From Candidatus Nanopelagicales bacterium (GTDB lineage Bacteria; Actinomycetota; Actinomycetes; S36-B12), in assembly GCA_030836325.1 (NCBI GenBank), contig JAURQC010000091.1, positions 1 through 41,832 of the forward strand: 41,832 nt of DNA, read 5' to 3'. Below, piece by piece: positions 9,363-18,086 of the stretch; the stretch's first letter is position 1; the number at the start of each line of letters is the position of its first letter. The translations under genes were made by a program, and so were the position numbers. The notes below the pieces were generated by a model. That model was not told the origin of the DNA, searched no databases, and worked only from the letters and a program-made list of their open reading frames with translations.

Positions 9363-10758
9363 CGGGGTCACCCACACTCCATCGGGGACCCTCCGGGGTG
9401 TCCTCGATCTCAATACCGGCGGATTTCAGTTGGTCTCGGATCGCATCCGCACTCGCGTAGTCCTTGCGTTCGCGTGCTGCCTGCCGTTGTTCGAGGACCA
9501 CCTTCACGAGAGCGTCCACAGCACCTTCTAGCCGACCACCCTGCTCATCGGAACGCCAGTCAGCGGGATTGAGCCCTAGGACGTCGAGCATCGCGACCAC
9601 CGCACGGGCCTTGGCTCCAGCGGTATCAACATCCCCACTTGCCAACGCGGCATTTCCTTCACGGACGACGCCGTGGATCACCGCAATCGCCTGCGGGGTG
9701 TTGATGTCGTCGTCCATCGCAGCATCGAAGTCGGTGGGACGGTTTGCCGGATCCACGTCGAAAGCCGTCTCATGGAGAGCGTCGGCCGCCCGCGATAGGA
9801 AACCTTCGATTCGCTGGAAGCCCTGCCCGGCGTCCTTGACCATTTCGTCGGAGAACTCGAGCATCGAGCGGTAGTGGGCGCCGGCAAGGTAGTAGCGAAG
9901 CTCGATGGGCCGAACCCGCTGCGCCACCTCTGAGACCAGAAGCGAATTGCCAAGCGACTTACTCATCTTCTCGCCGGCCGTGGTCACCCAGGCGTTGTGC
10001 AGCCAATAGTTCGCGAAGCCATCGCCAGCACACTTGGACTGCGCGATCTCGTTCTCGTGATGCGGGAAAACGAGATCAAGTCCACCACCGTGGATATCGA
10101 AATTCGCACCAAGGTACTTGTGTGCCATAGCCGAGCACTCGATGTGCCAGCCGGGGCGTCCCGGTCCCCACGGGGTGTCCCAGAACGGCTCACCGTCTTT
10201 GGCCGCCTTCCACATCGCGAAGTCGCGCGGGTCCCGCTTGGCGCGAGCCTCGGCGTCGTCCGCAGCCAACATGTCGTCGACCTTCTGGCCACTCAGTGAT
10301 CCGTACTCCGAGAATGCACGGACATCGAAATAAACGTCGCCATTGGCGGCGTAGCCGAACCCCGCATCAATTAGCCGTTGCATCAAGGTCACCATCTCGG
10401 GAATGTGACCGGTAGCGCGCGGCTCGTACGTTGGCGCAAGGCATCCGAGGACGTCGTAGGCCTCGGTGAACGCACGCTCGTTGCGCATCGCCACGACCCA
10501 GTAGGGAACATCTTCGTGACCGGCGTTGTGCAGGATCTTGTCGTCGATATCGGTGACATTGCGGACGTAAGTGACGTCGTACCCGCGGGCGATCATCCAG
10601 CGTCGGACGATGTCGAAGGCGACACCGCTTCGGATGTGTCCGACATGCGGCGGGCCTTGGACAGTGGCACCACAGACGTACATCCCCACCTTGTTCGGTT
10701 CGATTGAAACAAAATCGCGAACGGTGCGGGTGGAGGTGTCGTGCAGGCGAAGGACCAC
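9352..10758 (-). CDS. cysS: Cysteinyl-tRNA synthetase
   Basis: The 468-residue class I synthetase charges tRNA-Cys. The HIGH-type motif is PPHVGHIRSG, the KMSKS motif is GEKMSKSLGN, and zinc ligands are expected at CGATVQG (Cys29 region), ECSAMAHKYLG and FPHHENEIAQS. The C-terminal DALR-like helical domain is present. It should not be confused with mshC, the cysteine ligase of mycothiol synthesis, which is shorter and carries a different N terminus. The GTG start at 10758 follows a TACTGT hexamer by 6 bases, so cysS may have its own promoter in addition to read-through from ispF and the PPOX gene. Confidence 0.97.
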   Translation of the reverse strand: MVLRLHDTSTRTVRDFVSIEPNKVGMYVCGATVQGPPHVGHIRSGVAFDIVRRWMIARGYDVTYVRNVTDIDDKILHNAGHEDVPYWVVAMRNERAFTEAYDVLGCLAPTYEPRATGHIPEMVTLMQRLIDAGFGYAANGDVYFDVRAFSEYGSLSGQKVDDMLAADDAEARAKRDPRDFAMWKAAKDGEPFWDTPWGPGRPGWHIECSAMAHKYLGANFDIHGGGLDLVFPHHENEIAQSKCAGDGFANYWLHNAWVTTAGEKMSKSLGNSLLVSEVAQRVRPIELRYYLAGAHYRSMLEFSDEMVKDAGQGFQRIEGFLSRAADALHETAFDVDPANRPTDFDAAMDDDINTPQAIAVIHGVVREGNAALASGDVDTAGAKARAVVAMLDVLGLNPADWRSDEQGGRLEGAVDALVKVVLEQRQAARERKDYASADAIRDQLKSAGIEIEDTPEGPRWSVGDPDGR

Positions 10759-10764
10759 GGTTAG

Positions 10765-10770
10765 ACAGTA
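10765..10770 (-). promoter_or_regulatory. Putative leaderless -10 element of cysS (TACTGT)
   Basis: TACTGT on the minus strand is followed by 6 bases and GTG 10758. It is one of the better hexamers of this type in the window. Confidence 0.5.
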
Positions 10771-10780
10771 GTGGGACGGT

Positions 10781-11179
10781 CTAACGGATCAGCGTGACGA
10801 CCTTCTCGGGATGGATCCGCAGGATGATCCGGACGTTATCGGTGCCGTCGTCGGCGGTGTAGCGATCGCCCCCGGTGTACTCCTTGCACAGGCGGTCGAT
10901 CAACTCACGAGCACCATCTTCTTCGACCTCCGCAGTGCCCCGGACCTCCACGTAGGAGTACGGGTTGTCTTTCGGATAGACGACAACGCTGCACCGGGGA
11001 TCGGCTTCCAGATTCAAGTGCTTGCGGCGTCCCTGAACGGTGGAGACCAGCAGATCGTCGCCATCGCGGGTCACCCAGACGACCGCTTGGTGCGGGCGAC
11101 CACTCGGCAACGTCGTCGCGATGACCGCGAATTCCGGGGCATCGAACCAGGGCTTGACTGCATCGGGGATGGCGACCAT
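10781..11179 (-). CDS. PPOX-class F420/flavin-dependent oxidoreductase family protein
   Basis: The 132-residue protein belongs to the split beta-barrel pyridoxamine-phosphate-oxidase-like superfamily. The pattern FAVIATTLPSGRPHQAVVWV, then GDDLLVSTVQGRRKHLNL, then RCSVVVYPKDNPYSYVEVRG matches actinobacterial PPOX-class proteins that use coenzyme F420 or a flavin. F420 use is inferred from the family, and no F420 biosynthesis gene is in the window. The reaction is unknown. It sits between ispF and cysS on the same strand, 18 bases from ispF and 22 from cysS, an insertion into the usual ispD-ispF-cysS order. CAGGAT at the leaderless spacing precedes ATG 11179. Confidence 0.85.
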   Translation of the reverse strand: MVAIPDAVKPWFDAPEFAVIATTLPSGRPHQAVVWVTRDGDDLLVSTVQGRRKHLNLEADPRCSVVVYPKDNPYSYVEVRGTAEVEEDGARELIDRLCKEYTGGDRYTADDGTDNVRIILRIHPEKVVTLIR

Positions 11180-11185
11180 GACCCA

Positions 11186-11191
11186 ATCCTG
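11186..11191 (-). promoter_or_regulatory. Putative leaderless -10 element (CAGGAT)
   Basis: CAGGAT on the minus strand stands 6 bases before ATG 11179. AGGA could instead be read as a ribosome site at about 7-8 bases, so the interpretation is ambiguous. Confidence 0.3.
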
Positions 11192-11197
11192 ACACTT

Positions 11198-11677
11198 TCA
11201 GTTGCCGGCTACCAGCAGCGCGACCGCGATAGCGGCCACACCCTCACCACGACCGGTGAGCCCGAGACCATCGGTAGTAGTTCCCGAAACACTCACCGGA
11301 GCTCCGAGCGCGGCCGAGAGAACATCTTGGGCCTCGAGGCGCCTGCTTCCGATCCTCGGACGATTACCAATGACCTGAACCGACGCGTTCACGATGGCAA
11401 ACCCCGCCTCTCGGACGGTCGCCGCGGCATGTGCGACGAGACTGATGCCGGAGGCATCTGCCCACTCCGGATCGTCCGTACCTACAAGTGAACCCAGGTC
11501 TCCGAGACCAGAAGCCGACAAGACGGCGTCGCAGATCGCATGAGCGGCAACATCGGCGTCCGAGTGACCAGCAAGACCTTCCTGCCCTTCCCACCACAGT
11601 CCGGCCAGCCACATCGGTCGACCGACCCCGAACGCATGAACGTCAGTACCTAGCCCGACCCGCATACTCGGTGTCAT
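11198..11677 (-). CDS. ispF: 2-C-methyl-D-erythritol 2,4-cyclodiphosphate synthase
   Basis: The 159-residue enzyme makes the cyclic diphosphate intermediate of the MEP isoprenoid pathway. GLGTDVHAF carries the Asp-x-His zinc ligands, [17 protein letters not shown] carries the conserved HSDgDv.lHa motif, and [19 protein letters not shown] is the C-terminal family motif (tTt.e.lGf.GrgeGiaa.A). The length is standard for a trimeric IspF. Its ATG overlaps the ispD stop by 4 bases, so it is translationally coupled to ispD. Confidence 0.97.
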   Translation of the reverse strand: MTPSMRVGLGTDVHAFGVGRPMWLAGLWWEGQEGLAGHSDADVAAHAICDAVLSASGLGDLGSLVGTDDPEWADASGISLVAHAAATVREAGFAIVNASVQVIGNRPRIGSRRLEAQDVLSAALGAPVSVSGTTTDGLGLTGRGEGVAAIAVALLVAGN

Positions 11678-12381
11678 CGAGCTCTCCGGCGCGAGATGAC
11701 CGCCTCAGCCAACGTGACATCGAGCGGTCGGGTGACTTTGAAAGCTTCTTCGTGACCTTCCACTGCGTGCACGTCGATACCCAGGGTTTCAACCATGCCG
11801 GCATCATCCGTAACCGCGGCATCGACCTCGGCGTGCGCGCGTTGCAGGACGTCCCGGGTGAAGCCTTGCGGGGTCTGAACGGCGCAAAGGGTGTCGCGGG
11901 AGACGGTCGGCCCTATCGAGGAATCGTCATTCACCGCTCGGATGGTGTCGACCAGGGGAACCACGGGGACCACAGCCGCGTGACCATCACGGATCGAGCC
12001 CACCACTCGACTCACGATCTCGACAGGAACGAGTGGACGGGCAGCATCGTGGACAAGGACGACGTCCACATCATGGGGTAGGGCAATCAGAGCCCGGGCC
12101 ACAGACTCGGATCGGGAATCACCACCGGCAACGACCGACACCTCCGCAGAGAACTCCTGCCGCTCCAGCAGGGAGCGAACGTCCTCAATGTATTCGGCGG
12201 GCGCTGCGACGACGACAACGTCCACCGCTGGGCTGGCGGACAGCGCTTTAACTGCGTGAACGAGCATGGGAGTACCAGCGATTTCACGCAGAGCTTTGGG
12301 AGTGCCAGGGCCGAGTCGCTCACCCTTGCCGGCAGCCGGAACGAGAGCAGCGACGCGCCCGTGAATGACGTCGTCGCTCAC
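11674..12381 (-). CDS. ispD: 2-C-methyl-D-erythritol 4-phosphate cytidylyltransferase
   Basis: The 235-residue enzyme transfers CMP to MEP in isoprenoid biosynthesis. The nucleotide-binding loop is [20 protein letters not shown], and the substrate/metal segment is [27 protein letters not shown] matches the family's qTPQ.F. It lies 10 bases behind carD and overlaps ispF by 4 bases, the usual actinobacterial carD-ispD-ispF order, so isoprenoid precursor supply is probably transcribed with this RNA-polymerase-binding regulator. Confidence 0.97.
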   Translation of the reverse strand: MSDDVIHGRVAALVPAAGKGERLGPGTPKALREIAGTPMLVHAVKALSASPAVDVVVVAAPAEYIEDVRSLLERQEFSAEVSVVAGGDSRSESVARALIALPHDVDVVLVHDAARPLVPVEIVSRVVGSIRDGHAAVVPVVPLVDTIRAVNDDSSIGPTVSRDTLCAVQTPQGFTRDVLQRAHAEVDAAVTDDAGMVETLGIDVHAVEGHEEAFKVTRPLDVTLAEAVISRRRAR

Positions 12382-12391
12382 GACGAGACGG

Positions 12392-12874
12392 TCAGGAAGC
12401 CAAGACCTCGTCGAGGATGGCTTCGGCCTTGTCCTCGTCGGTCTTCTCCGCCAGGGCCAACTCGCTCACCAGGATCTGGCGGGCCTTGGCCAGCATGCGC
12501 TTCTCACCCGCTGATAGACCGCGCTCCTGCTCACGACGGAACAGATCACGGACCACCTCGGCGACCTTTATGACGTCTCCGGAAGCCAACTTCTCGAGGT
12601 TCGCCTTGTAGCGGCGGGACCAGTTAGTGGGCTCCTCGGTGTACGGCTGACGCAAAACAGTGAAGACCTTGTCCAGCCCCTCAGCATTCACAACGTCACG
12701 AACTCCGACCAAATCGACGTTGTCCGCGGGAACACGCACCGTTAGATCGCCTTGGGCAACCCGGAGTACCAAATACTCCCGATCCTCTCCCTTGATCTTG
12801 CGCATCTCCACCGATTCGATGACTGCTGCGCCGTGGTGCGGATAGACAACTGTGTCTCCGACGTTGAATGCCAT
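12392..12874 (-). CDS. carD: CarD family transcriptional regulator
   Basis: The 160-residue protein binds the RNA polymerase beta subunit and stabilises open promoter complexes, mainly at rRNA promoters. The N-terminal Tudor-like RNAP-interaction domain is [20 protein letters not shown] and the following strands ([19 protein letters not shown]). The C-terminal helical DNA-binding part contains [18 protein letters not shown] and the conserved [20 protein letters not shown]. Unlike most promoters here it appears to have a leader of about 20 bases, with AAAGGGG before ATG 12874 and a TAGAAT -10 at 12907-12902. Confidence 0.97.
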   Translation of the reverse strand: MAFNVGDTVVYPHHGAAVIESVEMRKIKGEDREYLVLRVAQGDLTVRVPADNVDLVGVRDVVNAEGLDKVFTVLRQPYTEEPTNWSRRYKANLEKLASGDVIKVAEVVRDLFRREQERGLSAGEKRMLAKARQILVSELALAEKTDEDKAEAILDEVLAS

Positions 12875-12901
12875 AGAGAGAAACCCCTTTCCAGAACTTG
12901 G

Positions 12902-12907
12902 ATTCTA
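12902..12907 (-). promoter_or_regulatory. carD -10 element (TAGAAT)
   Basis: TAGAAT on the minus strand is a near-consensus -10 about 28 bases before the carD start, leaving room for a short leader with an AAAGGGG ribosome site. Confidence 0.6.
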
Positions 12908-12926
12908 CCACCGGGGTCACGACCGA

Positions 12927-12932
12927 TAGTCT
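12927..12932 (+). promoter_or_regulatory. Putative leaderless -10 element (TAGTCT)
   Basis: TAGTCT is followed by 6 bases and GTG 12939, with no ribosome site possible. It supports a leaderless lipoprotein mRNA, divergent from carD. Confidence 0.55.
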
Positions 12933-12938
12933 GCGGTT

Positions 12939-13445
12939 GTGAAGATGCGTCGATCCACCGGAGTGGCCCTGGCGGGCGCACTCGTTGCCTCGTCCCTATT
13001 CCTCACCGGCTGTTTCAACGGTCAAGGTGCCACCACCAACATGCAATCCGGTCAGCTCACCGGAAATGGCGTCCAGGTGCAGGCCGGCGATGTCCGTGCC
13101 GAGAACATGACCTTGGTGAACGGCCCGGAAGGCTCCCGTAGCGCCACCTTGATCATGCGCATCGTGAATGCTGACCCCGAGACCGACAATCTGCTCGGCG
13201 TCTTGATCGACGACGTTCCCGCGTACGTCACCGGCGACGTCGTTGAACTCCGGACCAACGAGTCAGTCGGTTTCGGCTACGAGTCAGACCTGTGGGTGAG
13301 CAGTTACGACTTCACAGCAGATGTCAGCACCTACGTCCCTGTCGCTCTCCAGTTCGAGCGGGCCGGCATCGTCGAGACCGAAGTTTTGGTCGTTCCCCCG
13401 GCTGGCTACTACGAGGGCGTCGAGCCGGTACCGCCGGCGCAATAG
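12939..13445 (+). CDS. LpqE-like lipoprotein
   Basis: The 168-residue exported lipoprotein has a signal peptide with the lipobox LTGC (Cys near residue 26), so it should be anchored to the outer face of the membrane. The mature part is a single beta-sandwich-like domain (TLIMRIVNADPETDNLLGVL, then VELRTNESVGFGY, then PVALQFERAGIVETEVLVVP). The position divergent from carD-ispD-ispF matches M. tuberculosis lpqE, and the strand pattern is compatible, but sequence identity looks low. Function is unknown in the family; copper-chaperone-like PCuAC proteins share this fold type. A Met-His metal motif is not evident here. Confidence 0.75.
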   Translation: MKMRRSTGVALAGALVASSLFLTGCFNGQGATTNMQSGQLTGNGVQVQAGDVRAENMTLVNGPEGSRSATLIMRIVNADPETDNLLGVLIDDVPAYVTGDVVELRTNESVGFGYESDLWVSSYDFTADVSTYVPVALQFERAGIVETEVLVVPPAGYYEGVEPVPPAQ

Positions 13446-13470
13446 AACGAGCCGGTAGATCGAGTCGCTC

Positions 13471-14151
13471 CTAAGCGACGTACCTATAACCGAGCCCCCG
13501 GACGGTTACCAGGTGCACAGGATTAGCGGGATCGTCCTCGACCTTGGCGCGTAGGCGCTTGATGTGGACATCCAACGTCTTGGTGTCTCCCACGTAGTCG
13601 GACCCCCACACCCGATCGATCAACTGTGCTCGCGTGAGAACACGACCGGAGTTGCGGACCAGGATCTCGAGTAGATCGAACTCTTTGAGAGGCATAGTCA
13701 CCTGCTGCCCACGCACCGTCACAACGTGCCGTTCAACGTCGATGCGGACCGGACCGGATTCAACAGCGGGTGGGAGGAGATCTTCGACCTCACCGTTGCG
13801 TCGCAAGACCGCCCGAAGCCGTGCAAGCAGTTCACGCGAGGAGAAGGGCTTCGTGACGTAGTCGTCCGCTCCGAGCTCGAGCCCGACCACCTTGTCGACC
13901 TCGCCGTCCTTCGCCGTGAGCATGATGATGGGCACCTGCGAGCGCATTCTGATCTGACGGCACACCTCGGTTCCAGGAAGCCCGGGAAGCATGAGGTCGA
14001 GCAAGATGATGTCTGGGCCAGCCTTGTCGAACTCCTCGATCGCCGAGTTGCCATCTTCTGCAACCACAACCTCGTAACCCTCGCGCTCCAACATGAAAGT
14101 GAGAGCCTCGGAGAACGACTCTTCGTCCTCGACTACCAAGACGCGGGTCAT
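13471..14151 (-). CDS. regX3: Response regulator RegX3 (OmpR/PhoB family)
   Basis: The 226-residue regulator has a receiver domain with the acidic pair in VVEDEES, the phosphoacceptor Asp52 in ILLDLMLPG, Thr in MLTAKD and Lys in DDYVTKPFS. A winged-helix DNA-binding domain follows (RNSGRVLTRAQLIDRVWG, then DVHIKRLRAKVEDDP, then TVRGLGYRYVA). In mycobacteria RegX3 is the phosphate-starvation regulator that binds GTTCAC-type direct repeats. The assignment rests on domain type, the overlapping senX3 and the adjacent phoU. The start ATG overlaps the senX3 stop by 4 bases. Confidence 0.95.
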   Translation of the reverse strand: MTRVLVVEDEESFSEALTFMLEREGYEVVVAEDGNSAIEEFDKAGPDIILLDLMLPGLPGTEVCRQIRMRSQVPIIMLTAKDGEVDKVVGLELGADDYVTKPFSSRELLARLRAVLRRNGEVEDLLPPAVESGPVRIDVERHVVTVRGQQVTMPLKEFDLLEILVRNSGRVLTRAQLIDRVWGSDYVGDTKTLDVHIKRLRAKVEDDPANPVHLVTVRGLGYRYVA

Positions 14152-15353
14152 GAACGCCCTCCCTGGTCCGGAATCGTCACGATATCCATTTCGAATTCGT
14201 GAGGCTCGCGCTGTATCCCGGTCTCCGGGTTATACGCAGGTAGCCGCAGCGTGAACGTCGATCCGGTTCCAACCTCAGACCAGACCGTGCACTCGCCACC
14301 GTGGTTTTGACAGACGTGCTTGACAATCGCCAAGCCAAGGCCGGTTCCTCCGGTACTACGAGAGCGGGCCTGATCTACTCGATAGAAGCGCTCGAAGATC
14401 CGATCAAGATCATGACTGGGAATACCGATGCCCTGATCCTTCACCGTGATCTCAGCGATCCCTTCATTCATGCGTGCCGACACCGCTACCCGCGTTCCCT
14501 GCGGCGAGTAGACAATCGCATTCGTCACGAGGTTTCTCACCGCAGTGAGCAACTGTCCCCTGTCGCCGTAGATCTCTACCCCGGAACTATCGCTTCGGAC
14601 GACCTCGATGTCGCGACTGACGGCCAGCGTCTTGACTTCGTCAACAGCCCGACCGACCATGTCGTCGACATCGACCACTTCCGCTCGAGTCATGGGATCG
14701 TCGCTTTGCAGACGTGAAAGATCGATGACGTCCTGGATCAGCGACGCCAGACGAGAGGCCTCTATCTGCATCCGGTCGGCGAAGTGTCGGACCTGTTCTG
14801 GATCGTCGGCAGCAGACAGCACTGTCTCCGCCAAAAGAGACAACGCACCGACAGGGGTCTTGAGCTCGTGACTGACATTGGCGACGAAGTCACGGCGCAC
14901 CGCATCGACGCGTCGCTCCTCAGCGAGGTCATCGATCAAGATCAAAAGAACACCAGTACCGAGCGCCGCGACGCGGACCCGAAGTTCCAGAAGTTCTCGC
15001 CCGAGCGGTGGGCGACGTACTCGCATCTCCTGCTCACGGGCATGACCGTCTTCTCCCACCCTCTCCACTAGACGGGAGATATCAGGCACCGTCAGCAAAC
15101 TCCGGTTCACGAGGCCAAGAGCAAGTGCGCGCGAACTGGCACGCAGCACGGCCCCATCCGGAGCGGTGACGATGGACGCCGAGGGCAGGACCGACAGCAC
15201 TCGAATGACTTCGTCGGGTACCGCAGGGCGAACCTGAGTAGATACGTTCGCCTCGTCGTCGCTGCTGCGTCGTCGCAAGGCCACCAGTGAAGGATATGGC
15301 CGTCGGGGCGAGCGCAAACTCCAAAGGTGTCCTAACTGCACATGTTTGGCCAA
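14148..15353 (-). CDS. senX3: Sensor histidine kinase SenX3, N terminus apparently altered
   Basis: The 401-residue kinase has a PAS-like region (about residues 45-145), the phosphoacceptor helix RRDFVANVSHELKTPVGALS with His162, and an HATPase domain with N box LVTNAIVYSP, G1 DQGIGIP, F box RIFERFYR and G2 GGTGLGLAIV. Orthologues carry one or two N-terminal membrane helices. Here the in-frame N terminus (residues 1-40, Arg-rich) has none. In the adjacent frame a TTG start at 15316-15318 with AGGA just upstream reads MEFALAPTAISFTGGLA followed by RRR, which looks like the lost anchor, so a 1-base frameshift near the CGACGA repeats at about 15255-15275 is suspected. The annotated start (TTG 15353) is therefore uncertain. 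Confidence 0.9.
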   Translation of the reverse strand: MAKHVQLGHLWSLRSPRRPYPSLVALRRRSSDDEANVSTQVRPAVPDEVIRVLSVLPSASIVTAPDGAVLRASSRALALGLVNRSLLTVPDISRLVERVGEDGHAREQEMRVRRPPLGRELLELRVRVAALGTGVLLILIDDLAEERRVDAVRRDFVANVSHELKTPVGALSLLAETVLSAADDPEQVRHFADRMQIEASRLASLIQDVIDLSRLQSDDPMTRAEVVDVDDMVGRAVDEVKTLAVSRDIEVVRSDSSGVEIYGDRGQLLTAVRNLVTNAIVYSPQGTRVAVSARMNEGIAEITVKDQGIGIPSHDLDRIFERFYRVDQARSRSTGGTGLGLAIVKHVCQNHGGECTVWSEVGTGSTFTLRLPAYNPETGIQREPHEFEMDIVTIPDQGGRS

Positions 15354-15375
15354 GCGTTCATCTAGAACACCAAAA

Positions 15376-15408
15376 GTTCACTCTTGGTCCACGACTCGTT
15401 CACGTTGT
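15376..15408 (+). promoter_or_regulatory. PHO/RegX3 box: three 11-base direct repeats
   Basis: GTTCACTCTTG (15376-15386), GTCCACGACTC (15387-15397) and GTTCACGTTGT (15398-15408) are tandem 11-base units with a conserved GTYCAC head. This is the layout of actinobacterial PhoP/RegX3 binding sites. It lies between divergent senX3 and phoU, suggesting autoregulation. Confidence 0.8.
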
Positions 15409-15434
15409 GGACGAGAACTCGCCCCACCGGGGCG

Positions 15435-15440
15435 TACCCT
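15435..15440 (+). promoter_or_regulatory. Putative phoU -10 element (TACCCT)
   Basis: TACCCT lies about 27 bases after the last PHO repeat and 48 bases before ATG 15489. The PHO repeats would then end just upstream of the -35 position, as at activated Pho promoters. Confidence 0.4.
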
Positions 15441-15488
15441 GAGTCTCAGCCAACAACCGCTAAGCCCCACAACTATGAAGCAGGACCC

Positions 15489-16163
15489 ATGCGCGCTGCC
15501 TATTACGAACAACTCGACCAGATCAACGACGACCTCGTCGAAATGACCCGACTCGTCGGTTCGGCAATGAATCGCGCAACTCAAGCGCTGCTCGATGCCG
15601 ACCTACCCCTAGCAGAAGCAGTCATCGATTTCGACGCGAAGGTCGACGCACTGGCCGGCGACGTCGAGGAGCGCTGCTTTGAGCTTGTGGCGCTTCAACA
15701 GCCCGTAGCAACCGACCTCCGTGTGGTGATTGGTGCGCTGCGTATCGCTAGTTCGCTCGAACGAATGGGCGATCTCGCCGAGCACGTAGCCAAACAGGCT
15801 CGTATGCGTTTCCCAAAGGTGGCAGTTCCGCAGGAACTTCGGGCGACCTTCGCGGAGATGGGCGCTCTGGCGGCCGCAATCGTCTCCAAGACCGGCTCCG
15901 TCATTGCGACGAAGGATGTCGCACTGTGCGCTGACATCGCTCAGCACGACGAGCGGATGGACCGGCTCCACCGTGAACTGTTCACGATTGTTCTATCACC
16001 GAGCTGGAAGTACGGTGTCGAAGAAGCTATCGACGTCACGCTTCTCTCGCGCTATTACGAGCGCTATGCCGACCACGCCGTCTCCGTTTCCAAGCGGGTG
16101 GTCACCATTGTTACCGGTGAGCCTTACGTAGCTGTATCCCTTGAGGACCATTCGGGGGCCTAG
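15489..16163 (+). CDS. phoU: Phosphate-specific transport/signalling accessory protein PhoU
   Basis: The 224-residue all-helical protein consists of two PhoU three-helix bundles. The metal-binding motif E/D-x3-D appears twice, in [16 protein letters not shown] and in [16 protein letters not shown]. PhoU connects the Pst phosphate transporter with the SenX3/RegX3-type sensor and damps Pho signalling when phosphate is plentiful. The start ATG 15489 with GCAGGA upstream was chosen; the longer frame upstream crosses the PHO box. No pst genes are in the window. Divergence from senX3-regX3 over a PHO box indicates shared phosphate control. Confidence 0.96.
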   Translation: MRAAYYEQLDQINDDLVEMTRLVGSAMNRATQALLDADLPLAEAVIDFDAKVDALAGDVEERCFELVALQQPVATDLRVVIGALRIASSLERMGDLAEHVAKQARMRFPKVAVPQELRATFAEMGALAAAIVSKTGSVIATKDVALCADIAQHDERMDRLHRELFTIVLSPSWKYGVEEAIDVTLLSRYYERYADHAVSVSKRVVTIVTGEPYVAVSLEDHSGA

Positions 16164-16197
16164 AGCACCGCGGGTAGCCATTCCAGGCCGGGTACGG

Positions 16198-16203
16198 GAC
16201 ACT
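16198..16203 (+). promoter_or_regulatory. Putative leaderless -10 element of mshA (GACACT)
   Basis: GACACT precedes ATG 16210 by 6 bases. No ribosome site is visible before this start. Confidence 0.35.
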
Positions 16204-16209
16204 TGCACG

Positions 16210-17547
16210 ATGGCCAACGTGCACCCGCTGCTGTCACACCCTCGTGGTGCGCGGCCCACGCGAGGCGGTCATGACAACCCCAAGCGGGTTGCGATGCTGT
16301 CGATTCATACGTCCCCGCTTGACCAACCCGGCACAGGTGACGCCGGCGGGATGAATGTTTACGTGGTCGAAACTGCCCGTCGTTTGGCTGAGGCCGGCAC
16401 CGAAGTCGAAATCTTCACGCGCGGTACATCGTCGGCGCTGCCACCAAGCGTCGAACTAGCACCCGGCGTCCTCGTTCGGCACATAACGGCCGGGCCATAC
16501 GAGGGACTCGTCAAGCAGGACCTCCCAGGTCAACTGTGCGCCGTGACCTCAGCCGTGCTGCGCGTCGAGGCAAGTCGCCCCGAGGGTTGGTACGACCTCA
16601 TCCACTCGCACTATTGGCTGAGTGGACAGGTGGGATGGCTCGCATCGGAGCGCTGGTGCGTTCCACTCGTGCACTCGATGCACACAATGGCCAAGGTGAA
16701 GAATCTGGAACTTGCCGAGGGCGACACCCCCGAACCGAGCATTCGCATCATCGGTGAGGAACAGGTCGTCGAGGCCTCGAGTCGACTCACTGCCAATACC
16801 GATGACGAAGCCCAACAACTAATCGACCTCTACGGCGCAGACCCTCGCTACGTGGACGTCATCAACCCGGGCGTGGACCTGGAGATCTTCACTCCTCACT
16901 TCCGGGGCACCGATCGCAGTGCTGTGCGCGCTCGAGCTGGGCTTACCGATAACGAATTCGTCGTGCTGTTCGTCGGCCGCATACAACCCCTCAAGGCTCC
17001 CGACATTCTGATTCGTTCCCTCGGTCGTCTCGCTGTGAATCGACCCGATCTCCCCGTTCGGGTGGTCGTCTGCGGCGGACCCTCAGGGTCCGGCTTGGAC
17101 CGACCAACATCACTGATAGACCTAGCGCGTGACCTGGGCGTACTCGACCGGGTGACGTTCTTGTCTCCCGCCTCGCGCGAGCATCTCGCTGACCTGTACC
17201 GCTCGGCAGACGTAACGGTTGTGCCCTCGTACTCGGAGTCTTTCGGACTTGTGGCCGTGGAGTCGCAGGCCTGTGGAACCCCGGTCGTGGCAGCAAAGGT
17301 CGGTGGCTTAAGAACAGCCGTCGCAGACAACGTCAGCGGATTATTGATTGATAGCCACAACCCCGATGACTACGCCCGGGCCGTCGCAACTTTGGCTGAC
17401 GATGACTCCCGGCGCGATGAACTTTCCCGTGGTGCTGTCGCCCACGCTGCCACTTTTGGCTGGGAACGCACGACCGCCGGACTCTTGGATACCTACCGGG
17501 CTGCTATCGACGATCAGCGGCTTGCTGAGCTTGTCGCAACGACGTAG
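16210..17547 (+). CDS. mshA: D-inositol-3-phosphate glycosyltransferase MshA
   Basis: The 445-residue GT4 enzyme transfers GlcNAc from UDP-GlcNAc to 1-L-inositol-1-phosphate, the first step of mycothiol synthesis. The MshA signature [20 protein letters not shown] is at residues of about 32-51, the donor site is [17 protein letters not shown], and the EX7E motif is [19 protein letters not shown]. The start ATG 16210 gives an N terminus of normal length; the longer frame upstream was rejected. ybjN-like 17552 follows after 4 bases, the same order as M. tuberculosis Rv0486-Rv0487. mshD is also in this window, but mshB and mshC are not. Confidence 0.96.
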   Translation: MANVHPLLSHPRGARPTRGGHDNPKRVAMLSIHTSPLDQPGTGDAGGMNVYVVETARRLAEAGTEVEIFTRGTSSALPPSVELAPGVLVRHITAGPYEGLVKQDLPGQLCAVTSAVLRVEASRPEGWYDLIHSHYWLSGQVGWLASERWCVPLVHSMHTMAKVKNLELAEGDTPEPSIRIIGEEQVVEASSRLTANTDDEAQQLIDLYGADPRYVDVINPGVDLEIFTPHFRGTDRSAVRARAGLTDNEFVVLFVGRIQPLKAPDILIRSLGRLAVNRPDLPVRVVVCGGPSGSGLDRPTSLIDLARDLGVLDRVTFLSPASREHLADLYRSADVTVVPSYSESFGLVAVESQACGTPVVAAKVGGLRTAVADNVSGLLIDSHNPDDYARAVATLADDDSRRDELSRGAVAHAATFGWERTTAGLLDTYRAAIDDQRLAELVATT

Positions 17548-17551
17548 CCCC

Positions 17552-18046
17552 ATGTCGAACCTACGAGAGGCTTTGCAGCGCCTCGAAGCGTTCCTACGCG
17601 ACCACGAGCTCTCCTACGAACCCATCAACGACACATCACTGGCTGTGGTGGTTCCCGGAGAGAAGAAAGTGACCACCACCGCCTCCTTTGCATTCGGGGA
17701 CAGCACAGTCACAGTGAATGCATTCGTTATCCGACATCCAGACGAGAACGATCTCGCGGTCTATCGATGGTTGCTCGAACGGAATCGGCGCATGTACGGG
17801 TTGGCCTACAGCATCGATCACCACGGTGATATCTACCTGACCGGGCGATTTCCCCTGAACTCTCTCGACGACGACGAACTCGATCGGATCTTCGGTGCTA
17901 TCAGCGAGTACTCGGACGGTGCCTTCAACTCACTTCTAGAACTGGGATTCGCATCTGCGATTCGCCGCGAGTGGCAATGGCGGACGCAGTCCGGACTACC
18001 GACGGACAACCTCGCGGCATTTCGTCATCTGACTGAATCCGACTAG
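17552..18046 (+). CDS. YbjN domain protein
   Basis: The 164-residue protein matches actinobacterial YbjN proteins, a type III-secretion-chaperone-like fold. Visible features are [14 protein letters not shown], then [20 protein letters not shown], then [20 protein letters not shown] and [20 protein letters not shown]. YbjN proteins behave as soluble chaperone-like regulators in other bacteria; the function here is not known. It follows mshA by 4 bases and is surely co-transcribed. The start ATG 17552 was chosen over a much longer frame that overlaps mshA. Confidence 0.88.
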   Translation: MSNLREALQRLEAFLRDHELSYEPINDTSLAVVVPGEKKVTTTASFAFGDSTVTVNAFVIRHPDENDLAVYRWLLERNRRMYGLAYSIDHHGDIYLTGRFPLNSLDDDELDRIFGAISEYSDGAFNSLLELGFASAIRREWQWRTQSGLPTDNLAAFRHLTESD

Positions 18047-18074
18047 ACCCTCGTCCCCGACACATCGAATCCGG

Positions 18075-18080
18075 CAGGAT
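18075..18080 (+). promoter_or_regulatory. Putative leaderless -10 element of gpmA (CAGGAT)
   Basis: CAGGAT stands 6 bases before ATG 18087. AGGA may alternatively be a ribosome site at 7-8 bases. Confidence 0.3.
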
Positions 18081-18086
18081 TGCGCC

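Noticed and set aside
8688..9572. 294-codon plus-strand open frame antisense to rlmB and cysS
   Set aside because: It is opposite two genes with all family motifs intact; its translation is Arg/Pro/Gly-rich without any recognisable domain.
13463..13478. Small hairpin GTCGCT-CCTA-AGCGAC at the regX3 stop
   Set aside because: Only a 6-base-pair stem overlapping the stop codon; too weak to call a terminator.
16536..16757. Short frame inside mshA suggesting an internal gene
   Set aside because: mshA is intact with all motifs, and the inner frame has no start signals.
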